Shown here piece by piece: positions 1 to 10,140 of a stretch of DNA of 64,000 bases. Position 1 is the stretch's first letter, and each line of letters starts with the position of its first letter. Source of the DNA: Anodontia alba. Lineage: Eukaryota > Mollusca > Bivalvia > Lucinida > Lucinidae. The position numbers were made by a program, and so were the translations under genes. The notes under the pieces are model-generated. The model searched no databases and was not told the DNA's origin. It saw nothing but the letters and a program-made list of their open reading frames with translations. The stretch is taken from the NCBI GenBank assembly GCA_964016985.1, contig OZ024823.1, positions 125,368,924 to 125,432,923 of the forward strand. Reading direction: 5' to 3'.

Positions 1-266
1 TCAACCAATGGGGTCATCTCGAGCGCGGTCAGTTTACCTAACCACACGTTTACTGGGCAGGCTTAGTCCTCTAAGCGGTTACCCAGTATTGTGCACATTC
101 TTTCGCCAAAAACTAACAACTTCTCTTCTTGAATCAGCGGGAGGGGGAGAATGACCGCAGAAAATATTTCATGATCAGTCTCCACGAAAGAATGTCGGTT
201 GGGGTTGAACCCGCGACCTCCTGGTCTCCAGTCGGACGGCGCATCCAACTGAGTCAACGAGGACGA
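1..266 (-). mobile_element. tRNA-derived SINE, family S1, tail cut by window edge
   Basis: Read on the minus strand, the head carries a tRNA-like A box (ACTCAGTTGGA, near 245-257) and a B box (GGTTCAACCCC, 201-211), followed by a unique body. The body matches the second copy at 17106-17380 almost base for base (for example ATTCTTTCGTGGAGA, GATTCAAGAAG, CTTAGAGGACTAAGC). A head with internal pol III promoter boxes plus a conserved non-tRNA body is the signature of a SINE. The 3' tail (GGGCCGTAAAACC in the other copy) would lie left of base 1. The B box is intact here but deleted in the other copy. Confidence 0.85.
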
Positions 267-326
267 CTAAGATCTGCACGTATATAGGTCCATGTATATT
301 TTATTTCGCAGATAATATTTTGAAAT

Positions 327-357
<31 letters not shown>

Positions 358-715
358 CTTCTTCTTTTTTCTGTAAATAGGGTCTGAGGTTTTACACATT
401 TTGAAACTAATTTCATGGGCTGTAAATTTGTGGGGAGGGGGCGGGAACGGCGGGCGATGGAAGGAAGCTATCACAGTTTGACATCCACCGAATCGGCCCA
501 GAGATTGCAATATTTAAGGGCACTGAAAACAAACTTTCTGCCATCACTGAAAGGGAGGCAACTTTTGTGACTCCCCGTTTGCTTTTCTGAAACCAAGCTT
601 CTTCTGAAAGTATAACTCTGGATAAAAAGCATTTACAACCAAAAAGCATCTATAATTTCATCTCAGCTGAGTCGGTCGGAGGATGAGCTTGCCGTCCATC
701 GTTTGTTCGTCCATG
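267..715. other. Unassigned, with a T tract
   Basis: Holds a run of about 30 T (328-357) followed by TTC repeats. The rest has no recognisable coding or repeat signature within this window. Confidence 0.5.
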
Positions 716-1420
716 CATTTGAAGGACTTCTCCTCTGAAACCCCTGTGTCAATTTTCTTCAAACTTCATGTGGAATCTTCTGTTAAAAAGGGGGCTGTAA
801 AATTATACAAACGGTCGCTGTCCATTATCTCGTAAGAAGGCCGCCATGCCAAAATATGGTAAAAACTATACCTAAAACTTTTCTCCAGAACCAAGTAAGC
901 TTTGGGACTGAGTCTTTGTATAAAGCATTTAGGGCACAGCGTCAACTGATGACCATAGGGTGACCTTTGAGGTATAATTTGTGTGCCCATGTATTTGTAC
1001 GAGGAAAATGTTGAAAAATTATTTTTTCAAAATAAATTGAAAACTTAAGGCTGAAGTTTACAATGTATCACAAGAGTTGTTGTTACAATCAAAATTTTGT
1101 CCCCTGGGGGGCTATCGGCCCTTGCCCCCGGGCTGTTTACATGTATAAAATTTGCAGTCCTTAAATGACTTCTTCTCTGAAACCGCATTTGTAATTCTCA
1201 CCAGATTTTACATGGGACCTACTGGTGACAAATATTTTAATTTGTTCGAATGGTTCTGAACCATTGAACGAGATGGCCTCCATGCCCACATATGGTAAAC
1301 ACTCTTCTCCAAAGTCAAGAAAGCTTTGAGCTAAATCTTTTGTATACAGCATCGGGGACTCTTGGTCAACCAAGTTTGTTCAAATGATGATCGTAGGTTG
1401 ACCTTTGATTCTTTTACAGC
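716..1420. repeat. Two diverged copies of a dispersed repeat
   Basis: The stretch 716-985 reappears diverged at 1165-1420. Both contain TTCTCTGAAACC (or TCTCCTCTGAAACC), a CCATGCC(C/A)A(A/C)ATATGGTAAA block (about 842-863 and 1278-1298), a TTTGTATA(A/C)AGCAT block and a GGTGACCTTTGA or GGTTGACCTTTGA block. A third fragment with CTTCTCTGAAACTGCC lies near 2430-2480. No protein similarity is apparent, so this is an old interspersed repeat of unknown class. Confidence 0.55.
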
Positions 1421-1498
1421 AAGGTCAAATTTTCACCCCTAAAATACATTTGTATGGGGATATAGCTGAAAAATCAGTTTTGCAATACATGTTCAAAG

Positions 1499-1531
1499 GT
1501 AAGAGAAAAGCCAAGGGATAGCCACAATCAC
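1499..1531 (-). repeat. 3'-terminal fragment of the R1 retroelement 3' region
   Basis: GGTAAGAGAAAAG followed by a diverged AGTGCCACAATCAC is the reverse complement of the terminal bases of the region that follows the reverse transcriptase at 58400-58436. Only about 33 bp remain, as expected for strong 5' truncation. Confidence 0.5.
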
Positions 1532-1779
1532 AATAAAAGTCAAAAAGGATTGTCTCTGGAAACAAGAGCACACAAAATCACAAAAATCGGAGACTCAGTT
1601 TGTTTGAGTCTCTTCATATGCAACACTGTAGTTTGCACGGCTGCATACGCCACCCCTCACCCCCACGCCCCCACCCCCGCGACACACAAACACACAGCGC
1701 CGGCTTAAGTGATATTCGATTTTCATTCAAAATAACCAGGACTCAATGATGTCAAAGGAAACAGAATATAACCTGCACT
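1532..1779. other. Unassigned, C-rich patch
   Basis: Contains a C/A-rich stretch (about 1645-1690) and otherwise nothing recognisable. Confidence 0.4.
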
Positions 1780-1787
1780 ATGATGAT

Positions 1788-1960
1788 TAGACTGGCTCCA
1801 GTCGTTTTTGTTTTATGTCTAATTCTCTCTTTCTCTACATTATTTTTTTTTTATCATAATCCTCTTTAATCCAACTAAGCTCAAAAAAAAAAAAAAAAAA
1901 AAACAAGAAGAAGAAAAAGAAAAAAAAGAAAAATAAAGTAAGGGTCTGGAGCCAGACTAT
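1788..1960 (-). mobile_element. hAT-like MITE, copy 1
   Basis: Ends are TAGACTGGCTCCAG on the left and CTGGAGCCAGACTA on the right, an inverted repeat of about 14 bp. It is the reverse-complement relative of 10141-10385: both carry the AATTCTCTCTTTCTCTACAT block and TTAATCCAACTA or a variant. ATGATGAT flanks both sides (1780-1787 and 1961-1968), an 8-bp direct repeat of the size hAT transposases make. The flank is low complexity, so this duplication is weaker evidence than that of the second copy. The interior A tract (1883-1902) is a length polymorphism candidate. Confidence 0.65.
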
Positions 1961-1962
1961 AT

Positions 1963-2260
1963 GATGATGTATGGACAGACTTTTTACGGCCACCACATGG
2001 TACAACAACAGCTCGAATAAAAGCCCCAGCCAGTCCCAGCCATAAAAATGAAGAGGAAACAGACAAAGCCAAACAAGCGCCAATCGAACAAACGTACGAA
2101 AAGCACAAAGATTAGCTCTCTCTTTCCCAAACGAGGTATTCGCAATGCTAAAAGGACTGGAAGATGCAACAATAAAATAGCACAAGGCAAGACTAAAAGC
2201 AAATCGCCTCGTAGAATATACCACAGAGCAGAGAGTAAGACGAACACCGGGAAAACTATT
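1963..2260 (-). repeat. Truncated copy of the R1 retroelement 3' region
   Basis: Read on the minus strand this matches 58170-58400 and 48450-48670 (for example ATTCTACGAGGCGATTTG, TTTTAGCATTGCGAAT, TTCGTACGTTTGTTCGATT). It has no reverse transcriptase attached, so it is a 5'-truncated insertion. The minus strand keeps an open hydrophobic frame of 87 codons (1984-2247), and the plus strand keeps a Lys/Arg-rich open frame (2048-2296). See the findings for why both strands stay open. Confidence 0.65.
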
Positions 2261-2482
2261 AACTATAATTGCTTACACTCCAATTTTAAGGCCTAATGAC
2301 TGAAACTGACATTTGTATGATTTTAAAGTAGTGAAACGTTCTAGGAACTGTCAAAATTTTGTCTCACGGGGGTTAAATACCCTTATCTCTGGGCTATATA
2401 CATCTATCAACTTGTGTAATTTTAAATGCCTTCTTCTCTGAAACTGCCTGTGCAATTTACGTAACATTTCACATGTGGCCTC
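2261..2482. other. Unassigned, with a fragment of the 716-1420 repeat
   Basis: Positions 2400-2480 resemble the TTCTCTGAAACTGCC part of the repeat at 716-1420. The rest has no signal. Confidence 0.4.
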
Positions 2483-2589
2483 CACTATCCCTTAGCCGAT
2501 TCTATGGGGAGGGGGAGGGGCAAGGCACAGGGGGCTTCACTATACCTTTAGCCGATTCTAGTGGGGGAATGGGGGGGGGGGGGCAAGGC
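2483..2589. repeat. Short tandem duplication with G tracts
   Basis: CACTATCCCTTAGCCGATTCTA (split by one or two changes) is followed by a G tract and GGGGCAAGGCA, and the same order repeats immediately: 2483-2527 and 2537-2589. The second unit has 13 consecutive G (2571-2583), a potential G-quadruplex. Confidence 0.6.
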
Positions 2590-2814
2590 ATTTGCTGCCC
2601 TGAAAACTAGCCCTGTTATTTGAAAAGCCTCAATGAAACTGAGACTCATTTTTGTATTCCTTGTTTCAAATGGTAATGGAGAGACTGCGTTGCAGGTTGC
2701 AAGGAAAACTCGTATTTTATGACATGGTCTGTATGTATGAACAAGTGGCATTTAAGAAGTATGCAAGTGGTATGAAATATTCAACACAGACTTTTTAAAA
2801 GCAGAATATGAACT
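2590..2814. other. Unassigned
   Basis: No coding or repeat signal seen. Confidence 0.3.
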
Positions 2815-3000
2815 AACCTTTACCACTTCCTTGTTAATTCAGCGGATGACATATTGCTGATAGATCTCTTATTTTTTTTTCCGGGAAACAAGATTTGACA
2901 GTTATTGTCTGAAATGTCAAATCCTGTTTTCTAGGAAAATATTTCAAAATGTCATCTGAAAATTTTGGCCAAAGTGCTAAGCATTAATAAAGACAGTCCA
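2815..3000. repeat. Dispersed repeat also found at 63115-63335
   Basis: Shares TTCAGC(G/A)GATGACA, a TTTTTTTTCCCGG block, GACATTT/GACAGTT, CTG(T/A)TTTC and a CTGAAAATTTT..GTGCTA(A/G)GC(A/G)TTAAT end with 63115-63335, in the same order and orientation. Related pieces with AATGTCAAA.CCT.TTTTCT lie near 4900-5010 and 52580-52720. Class unknown. Confidence 0.5.
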
Positions 3001-3109
3001 CTATGTTAATAAGTTATTGTGGCAATATTGGAAAATGTTGCGTGTTATTGGCAGATAAGCAATGGCTGTTTCACTCAGGTGAGCGTATTGTGGCCCATGG
3101 GTCTCTTGT

Positions 3110-3200
3110 TCTTATTTCTCAACGAAAACATATAATGTGGGTACTCATTAGAAGCACCATAGGGCGTTTCTCATAAGTACCCAAAACATATGTTTAAGTA
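3110..3200. repeat. Palindromic core element (core family C)
   Basis: AACGAAAACATATAATGTGG then GTACTCATTAGAAGC, and a diverged inverted arm (GCGTTTCTCATAAGTACCC, AAACATATGTT). It is the same palindrome type as 58883-58990, 24362-24455 and the P1 centre, but with its own flanks. Confidence 0.5.
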
Positions 3201-3356
3201 AAAAATTAAAGAGAGGTCTCATTCTTCTAGGGTTCTTTCATCAAACTAACCTGTCAGATAACCAGGAGTGAAGTCGAAATTAACAGTAATATCAATGATG
3301 GTGTCCAGTTTGTAGCCACAGATTGGCTAAATTAAAGATGGCCCATTAGCTATTAC

Positions 3357-3641
3357 ATGCCAGTTTTAACACAAAGGTGTACTCCAGTACTGGGGTTTAT
3401 TCTTTGTAATATATGTCTTAAATTGATCATTTTAGATTTTAATTCGGTAACTTTTGTAAATAATCATTATAATTTATTTATCCAATTATGTTTAGATGGT
3501 ATACTTGACAATTTAGCCGATAACCAATCTTACCTAGACTTATTGAATAGTCAGTCTACTCTACAAGACAATACGTTGATATTTGAGCATATCAGCTTTT
3601 ACAAGGGAGACAAAAATTGTGACAAGAGTTGTTTTCCCTAA
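3357..3641 (+). other. Open frame of unknown meaning
   Basis: A 94-codon frame. Its second half (about 3490-3640) has protein-like composition (DGILDNLADNQSYLDLL) and follows a weak TTATGTTTAG acceptor-like site at about 3495. No family is recognised, no donor site was convincing and no homology can be tested here. It may equally be chance or an old element fragment. Confidence 0.15.
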
Positions 3642-3658
3642 AAGTGTACTCATTCACC

Positions 3659-3891
3659 TTAACCCATTGTAGACTGAAAAGGCTCCCCCACGCTATACAG
3701 TGGAAGAGTCCAGTTTCAATTACAGGTACGTCTAGCTATAAGATTTAGATTAGATATCCACAGAGCCAAATAGCTAAGCTATTTTAAAACAGTTGCGACC
3801 CCGATCAGACGCCGCGTTTTTGCAGCGTCTGATCTGGTTCTGCACTGTTTGCCAATCACTCTTTAGAGGTCTCCAGACTACAATGGGTTAA
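3659..3891. mobile_element. piggyBac-type MITE (family B), TTAA ends
   Basis: Left end TTAACCCATTGTAGACTG, right end CAGACTACAATGGGTTAA: an inverted repeat bounded by TTAA on both sides (3659-3662 and 3888-3891). TTAA targets with CCC/GGG ends are typical of piggyBac-superfamily elements. The right half holds a hairpin (about 3788-3853) built from GATCAGACGCCGCG and its inverse plus CACTGTTTGCC. The same hairpin module recurs at several other places in the window. It is far too short to encode a transposase. Confidence 0.7.
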
Positions 3892-4150
3892 GACCCCATT
3901 AGAACACGGTCTCATTATTCGAACCAAATATCATAGCATCAGATAATCAACGTCAGAAATGTACTCTTGGACCATATGCGAGCAGCAAAGATCCAGCTAA
4001 CCTTGCACATCCACACAGTATCAGCTGGACCATCTTCTTACAATCTAGTCTTACGATTCTACACTACCGTACTGACCGAGTATTCAAATATTTTAACACC
4101 TCTGTAAGCTGTTCTAAACTTTAAATAAGACCACTTGTATCTATAAATAT
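3892..4150. other. Unassigned
   Basis: No recognisable signal. Confidence 0.3.
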
Positions 4151-4154
4151 ACTA

Positions 4155-4290
4155 GATTGGTGCAAACAATGTAAACCCTGATCAGACGCCGCATTAACCC
4201 CCACTGTAGACGGGGACCTGTAAAGGGGTAACTGGCAAACAGTGCAGACCCTGATAATACGCCACAGAACGCGGAGCCTGATCAGGGTAT
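4155..4290. repeat. Rearranged fragment of family B / hairpin module
   Basis: Contains CCTGATCAGACGCCGC, TTAACCCCCACTGTAGAC, GGCAAACAGTGCAGACCCTGA and CCTGATCAGGGT, pieces of the element at 3659-3891 in altered order. It is probably a decayed or internally rearranged copy. Confidence 0.5.
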
Positions 4291-5119
4291 CCACTTTTTG
4301 CTAATAGTATAGTCATTTGTCCCTAGGAATATATAACTCACACAGCCTGACATACCTAAAATAAAATTGGACTCTTCAAATTTATAGTGTTGGAGTGTCT
4401 TATCGGTACAAAGTGGATTAAAGGGCCTATAACAACTGCTACAGACATTTTGAGTTTTGTTTTATTTTTATGTCTTCTATAAATTTTGCTTGGCGCTTTA
4501 AGGGTTGAGCTGCTTTGTGTCAAAACGTGTCTTCCAAACATTTGCAGACGATGTCCCGACCAGTCTGCGCAGTTTGATCAGGGCCTTCGCTGTCCTCTTA
4601 CAGAAGCAACAAATTTGAAGGGGCTATGGAAATACCATGCCTTACTTTCCATCCCAACCACGCCTCTCCTACACACACACGTCCCTCAGCAGGGTTTTCC
4701 CTGACTCACAATTTGGCAATTGTTAGCGTCAAACCCTTGTTCCGGACCTTTAAAAATTAAGGGTAAGGTTCCTGAGTGAGTCACACAAAATTTCAGATCC
4801 AAAATACATTGTAAAGGAACAGTAATCATAAAAAAATAAATCTAAATTAATCCTAAAACTATCAATCAGGACATTTGCAAACGTCTTTTCTCAACATGTT
4901 TCTCGGTCTTGTTTTTTTTTTTTTTTTTTGTTTTTTTGTCCGAGAGAATAAGGCTTGACATGACGTGAATCGTCTACCAGAAATGGCAAGCCTTATTTCC
5001 TTGAAAATATATATATTTTTTTTAATATTGCTGTTCACCTGTTCACTCTATACATCTAAACATTTACATGTGCTTTACGAGTTAAGATGGGTTTTTGTGA
5101 TAAAGTTGCATTTGACATG

Positions 5120-5120
<1 letters not shown>
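4291..5120. other. Unassigned with T tract and old repeat piece
   Basis: 4913-4938 is a T tract. 4940-5010 carries AAGGCTTGACATGACG and a diverged inverted CAAGCCTTATTTCCTTG, a small hairpin related to the repeat at 2815-3000. Otherwise nothing is seen. Confidence 0.4.

Positions 5121-5169
<49 letters not shown>
5121..5169. repeat. (TG)n microsatellite
   Basis: About 24 uninterrupted TG units. Confidence 0.98.
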
Positions 5170-5174
<5 letters not shown>

Positions 5175-5365
5175 CTGTTTATACCCATTACCCATTTCTG
5201 AATGTCATTATTTTTATTCGTTTCTTGAATGAATGAATTATTTGAGAGTCAACACTGTTTACGATACAAACAGCATTTGAAAGCTTATGAGACACTAAAC
5301 ATTGAATATACAGGTTTAAGTCAGCAAGGCGGTATTGCTCACCCATTATCCTTTTCAGTGTAACG

Positions 5366-5555
5366 GATATCACCTCGAGGAGCAATGAATCTCCTGGCGA
5401 GCCAGCGCATCTGTGTAGTCCCACCAGGGCACCCGCTGCCAACTCTCTCAGGCGCTCAAAGTGTACATATCATCTCGAAGAGCAGCGAATGACCGAGCAA
5501 GCCTGCGCATCTGTACAGCGTCGCCAGGGCACCGACCGCTAGCTCGCTCAGGTGC
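5366..5555. repeat. Two-unit tandem duplication, about 98 bp period
   Basis: GATATCACCTCGAGGAGCAA..GCGCATCTGTG..CCAGGGCACC..CTCTCAGGCGCT (5366-5456) recurs diverged at 5465-5555 (CATATCATCTCGAAGAGCAG..GCGCATCTGTA..CCAGGGCACC..GCTCAGGTGCT). Open frames across it are by-products of the duplication. Confidence 0.6.
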
Positions 5556-5563
5556 TTATTGGA

Positions 5564-5835
5564 CACCCAACACAAATCCATGCCTATTCAATACAATGGA
5601 CCCTCCCATGGCTGCGAAAATGAAAAATTTCAGGTGAAAATTGTGATATTTTTTGTTATTTCTGCGTGAAACAGAGATCGCGGGCACCCGCTAGAACCGC
5701 CACACTGAGGCGGCCCCAACGAGCTCACATAAGCGCCGTCCCGTGCAGAAACAACAACAATAATGTATATACCCCTGAAAACCCCACATTTTATATTAAA
5801 TATGGTTCTAGGGGACCAAAATCACACAGAAATGC
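5564..5835 (+). mobile_element. Old, diverged P1 copy
   Basis: It aligns in order with P1 but with many substitutions: ATGCCTATTCAATACA, AATTTCAGGTGAAAATT, ATATTTTTTGTTATTTCTGC, the palindrome relic CACCCGCTAGAACCGCC..GAGGCGG, then AATAATGTATATACCCCTG, AAACCCCACATTTTATAT and TAGGGGACCAAAAT. The end repeats are lost. This shows that P1 has been present for a long time, while the copies right of 26 kb are young. Confidence 0.6.
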
Positions 5836-6109
5836 TTCCTTGAGGTAAAAACTAGAGATGTATCGAATGTTCGGGCAAATCTGCGCATCTGCACAGTCTG
5901 CGACAGTATTCTAATTTATTTCTTCAGTGTTCTGGTACTTTTTTTTTCGGTTGCTGCAATTATAAAGTTTGCTACCAAATTAGCCACGGATATTTCAGAT
6001 AACAGTAAGCGAAGTTTTTCAGGTAACGTTATAATTTGAAAAAATAACCCAGCGTGGAATCATAGAGTTTCGATTATGTTTCGAAATGGAGCCCTTGACT
6101 ATTAATGTA
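5836..6109. other. Unassigned
   Basis: Short GCGCATCTGCACAGTCTG motif at about 5882-5900, common to several repeats in this window. Nothing else is seen. Confidence 0.3.
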
Positions 6110-6560
6110 CAAAAATGTTAGTGCACCCAGTGCTCGGCTCCAAGCATAACGTAGTACCTGTGCACTGTAAGTGTAACCGAACGTTTTGAGTTCTAACCCT
6201 AGGTCTGTACGTGTTCACTATTTCTGTGTGGTTTTTGCCAAGCTTAAAGTTAAATATTGTACATGCACGGATCTTAGGCCCTTTCTGGAAGTGTACTACT
6301 TTCATCTTGTCAGTATTGACCTGAGTTTGTCTTAAGTGAAGAATAATGCACTGTGTTGTATTGTAACAGATAAGCGACATTTGTCTGAGCATCTGTGCAG
6401 AGATTCTAACTGTTTCCATAATTCGTCAGGAGAATCAGATATTAAACAAATATCATCAGCATACATTAGCAAGCTTACTCAGTTGGAACAGGAGCAATGT
6501 TTGTTGAAAGAATTTATGATTTTACAAAGGTGGTTTAGCATACATAGTGTTAAGTAACAC
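6110..6560 (-). pseudogene. LINE reverse transcriptase fragment, broken
   Basis: Read on the minus strand from about 6530 downwards, the sequence encodes a broken RT palm segment. First comes an INSFNK-type stretch, then LLMYADDICLISDSPDELW, which contains the catalytic YADD box (C motif), then a CRLSV stretch. About 50 bp of extra sequence follows, then VNTDKMKVVHFQKGPKI, which matches the NT-KTKVM-F block that follows YADD in non-LTR retrotransposons, and finally an HTEIVNTYR piece equivalent to the 'IV--Y-YLG' block. At least one in-frame stop precedes YADD, and the extra sequence shifts frame. No N-terminal RT, endonuclease or 3' end is visible, so it is an old internal fragment. The YADD context is convincing; the clade is not assignable by eye. 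Confidence 0.7.
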
Positions 6561-7734
6561 GTGATAATCAGGGTCTTGACTGTTTGTTGCAGTCCCTTTA
6601 TGAGACTACAGGCACAAATGGATTAACATGCCAAACATAATCTCCTATCTCAGGTTAAGGAACAGCCATAGATTCTTGGCTCTTTCTGATTTATCATTAA
6701 ATTGTAGTTAGCTAGGCTACTAATGAAGCTGAAACCATTAAACAGCAGGGAGAACTGCTAGCCCTTTCTTAATTAGTTGAGTTCCCCGAAATTCAGTCAG
6801 ATAAATTCCAACACATTGCAGTTTGTAAATCACACACAGAATAAACAGAATAAAAGGGTTCTCTATACAGTTTTTGGTTATTTTGTTAAGAAAGTCTTGT
6901 TATTAGCCATGAAGTGAAAGTATATACAGAGCAGAAGACCATGTGTCAAAGGCTAGCTGATATTTTTTCTACTATTATCCCATTATTGTTCTATATAGTC
7001 ACACATTTATGCCAAATGAATTCTTCTTCTTAACTGTCTGCGCAGGCCCATTTCCAGTTTAAGGGGAATCTGACAGCAGTAATACTTTTCAACTTTTATA
7101 TCACAAATTCATACATTGTAGACTCTCTCAAATACTGCATTTAGCAACTATCGACCTGGGTTGACACTGTTTGCCAAGGTTACATAAAAAAGAATAAGCA
7201 GAAAAACATGCTACATTACAAGCAACAATAAGCCGGGACATAGCAAAGTGCATATACAATATTGCAAGTTTGTTCAGTAAAAACTCAGATCAGCTTGTAC
7301 ATTGGCACAGTCCAATCAGGGTATTCATTGTCAGCATGAAGAAGTCCAGTGTATTTTTTTATTAGAACGTATGCATATGCAGGCTAGTCTCAATATTCAC
7401 TGTGCACATGGAGTCGTGTAGGTGATTGTGGGATGGTGGGGGTGGGGGAGCGGGAGGGGGACGTACTGTTTTCGGTGCATATATCATTATCATTTAAAGT
7501 TGATGTTGTTGTTAGTGTTGGGTTTGACATCAACGTCGGCGTCGGCATGGAGTTTTTTAGCTTATAGGATGGCAGCCTCCATCGTCGTCCGTCATGCACA
7601 CTTTCAAAATGCAGTATCTCTGCAGCCTGCTGGCAGATCTCAAGTGAATTTTATCTGTAGCGTGTCTTTTGTAGAGGATTGCTTGCATAATTATGCATTC
7701 TAGGAAAATTGTTTCAGAACTTTGGTTGCTATGG
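6561..7734. other. Unassigned
   Basis: Contains CAGGTTAAGGAACAGCCATAG (about 6652-6672, first 20 bases diagnostic), whose inverse lies near 10009-10036, so a dispersed repeat is present. There is a G-rich patch at 7430-7460. No exon-like signal was found. Confidence 0.35.
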
Positions 7735-8095
7735 CAACTGATAGATACCATAGACTTACTATAGGAAAATGCTTGTGAACAGTGTGGCTCCTTTATTTTT
7801 TGTTGGCTCTTCATGAAACTTGCAGACAACTACGACATGCATAAAATTTCGGAAAAGTTCGATAATGAGTCAGATGGGACCGGCGATAGCAGAGTTACAT
7901 CCCCTTGATTATCAAAAAAAAAAAAAAAAAAAAAACAAAAAAAAAAAAAAAAAAAAAAAAAACGGCCATAATCACCCTTGTGATCAGTGTAGCTCCATTT
8001 TTGTTGGATCTTCATGAAACTTGCAGATAACAATGACATGCATAAAATCTCAGACAAGTTTGAAAATGCATCAGATCAGACCATCCGTCACATCT
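7735..8095. repeat. Two direct copies of a dispersed repeat split by A tracts
   Basis: GTGTGGCTCC..TTTTTGTTGG.TCTTCATGAAACTTGCAGA..GACATGCATAAAAT..(AAGTT).GA occurs at 7780-7905 and again at 7987-8085. Between them lies a 50-bp A-rich tract (7914-7963). Confidence 0.65.
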
Positions 8096-8214
8096 TATAG
8101 GATGTATCATATCTAAGGCACCATATATGCTGGGGTTCTGAAATTTCATATGTGGATTGCTTATGAAAAAATAGCAAATTTGTATTGTTTTTTGGTCAGA
8201 CCTCTCGATGCAGA

Positions 8215-8990
8215 GAAATGGCCCTTTGCGGACTTAGGCAATTCTGCATAGGAAATGTAAGCAAAACATTTCAAAAACTGCTTGGGCTAGGCTCTTTAAA
8301 TTTTTTTTCAGGCAGTTTGGGACCAGTGTGTTCCTGACCTGATTAAATTTTTATATAATTTTATGAAAAACTGACCAAATTATGGCCACTTGTGGACTTT
8401 GGCATTTTAGCATAGGCAAAGCTTGTAAGCAAAATATCTTAAAAACTGCTCAGGTTAGGCTCTTCAGTTTTGGTATAATTTTATGAAAATTTGATCAAAT
8501 AATGTCCCTTTGTGGACAGGCAGTTTAGCATAGGAAAAGCTTGTAAGCAATTTGTGCTAGGCACTTGAGATTTTGAAGGCAGTTTGGAACCAGTGTGTAG
8601 TTGACCTGGTTAAATTTTGATATAGTTTTTATAAATATTTGACCAAATTATGCCCCTTTGTGGACTCAGGCATTCTATCATAGGAAGAGCTTGTAAGCAA
8701 AATATCTCAAGAACTGCTAGGCTAGTCTCTTGAAATTTTGCAGGCTGTTTTGGACCAATGTAAGAAGACGATTAAATTTTGGTGCATTGATCAAATTATG
8801 CCACTTTATGGACTAAGGTATTTTAGCATAGGAAATGCTTGTGAGCAAAATATCTAAAGAATGGCTTAGGCTAGGCTTATGAAATTTTTCAGGTAGTTTA
8901 GGTCCAACGTGAAGATGATCTGTATTAATTTTGGTATAATTTTATGAAAATTTGACCAAATTATGCGCCTTTGTGGACTTAATTTTGCAG
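8215..8990. repeat. Diverged tandem repeat, five to six units of about 120-165 bp
   Basis: The phrase CC(C/A)(C/T)TTTGTGGACTTAGGCA followed by TTTTAGCATAGGAAAAGC and AAAATATCT.AA.AACTGCT recurs with starts near 8222, 8384, 8506, 8655, 8802 and 8967. Between them lie GGCAGTTTGG.ACCAGTGTG and TTTATGAAAATTTGACCAAA blocks. Unit length varies from deletions. The phrase is dispersed in character and no reading frame is kept. Confidence 0.75.
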
Positions 8991-9035
8991 CAGACCCTTA
9001 CATTTCCAGTTTTAGCTTTACAGTGTTGTGGGAAA

Positions 9036-9144
9036 AAAAAACAACAACAAAAAAAAAACAAAAAAACACACACACAAAAAAAACACACACACACAAAAAA
9101 AAAAAAAAACAACAACAACAAAAAAAAAAAAAAAAAAAAAAAAA
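9036..9144. repeat. A/C-rich low-complexity tract
   Basis: Poly-A interrupted by CAACAA and CACACA units. The apparent open frames here are artefacts of composition. Confidence 0.95.
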
Positions 9145-9682
9145 GACATTATTTTTTATTAAATTAGCCAAAAGTTTCTTTGAGTTTTGTTTCTGTGGCA
9201 ATATTTAACTCAGTATTGACAAATTCATTCAAATTGGTAATGTTGATGATTGTCAAATTTCGATAATTTGTTAGACATGACAAGCTTTTAAATGTCAAAC
9301 AAATATTTTTTGGGCGAATTGTGATAATTTGTGAGTTATGACACTTTTTAGCTCACATGTACGAAGTGCATGAAGAGTTATTGTACTACCCCCAGCATCA
9401 GCGGCGGTGTTGTCGGCGTTGAACCAATGCGTCCACAAAATGTTTAAAGTTTTATGGTAAAGTTTCTTTTTATATGATGACAAGCGCGTTCAGGCGGGAT
9501 ACCCTGTCCGGTGACAGGTTTTGTTAAATGTCTAACAAAAAAAAAATAATAATAATAATAACCGCAGGCTTGTAGTGCTTGGATTTCCATTGGCTCAATA
9601 AAGCATAATGCCAAATTTCTTAGCAAACAGTGTATACCCAGATCAGATGTGGCAGAAGGCTCATGTAAAATTGCTATTTCTG

Positions 9683-9717
<35 letters not shown>

Positions 9718-9879
9718 ATCCCTGTAGTAGTAAATGGACATGCCTGCTGTGTAAGATGAGATAAGTAAACAAAAGCATCTGATTGTCTGAAATGCTGGTA
9801 AGAATAAATGCTGGCTGAATATAGTCTGCATCTGCTGTTCAACACAATGTTAATAGACTATCCGTTCTCTCCTGTGTAG
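9145..9879. other. Unassigned, with AAT and A tracts
   Basis: (AAT)n at 9546-9561, poly-A at 9682-9716, and a GCAAACAGTGTATACCCAGA fragment of the hairpin module at 9626-9645. No coding signal until the acceptor-like site at 9879. Confidence 0.4.
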
Positions 9880-9968
9880 GAAAATCTACAGGTGCCTTTG
9901 GGTCAGCTTCAGATTATGATGTTGGAGTTTTATTGCTTCTTAATGGCTCTTATCAATTCATGAAATAA
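9880..9968 (+). CDS. Candidate terminal exon, unknown protein
   Basis: A pyrimidine-rich acceptor (CCGTTCTCTCCTGTGTAG) ends at 9879. Starting two bases into a split codon, the downstream frame reads KSTGAFGSASDYDVGVLLLL then NGSYQFMK and a TAA stop (9966-9968). The composition is protein-like and no repeat family in this window overlaps it. No upstream exon was found, no polyadenylation signal follows closely, and the peptide matches no family I recognise. It could be a chance frame of 28 codons. Confidence 0.22.
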
Positions 9969-10131
9969 TCATTATCAATTAGAGTGAGAAATGCTCTTCC
10001 ACAGAGAATCTATGGCTGTTCCCTAACCTGATCTGGTGATATAAGAAAGTCTGTGGTTTCTATCACTTGCAAACAATTTCCATCTTTATAGCAGAAAACT
10101 GAGTATAGGGGGGCTAGCAGACGGAACTTAT
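9969..10131. other. Unassigned, dispersed repeat piece
   Basis: 10009-10036 is the inverse of the CAGGTTAAGGAACAGCCATAG region near 6652. Confidence 0.35.
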
Positions 10132-10140
10132 GCACAAATC

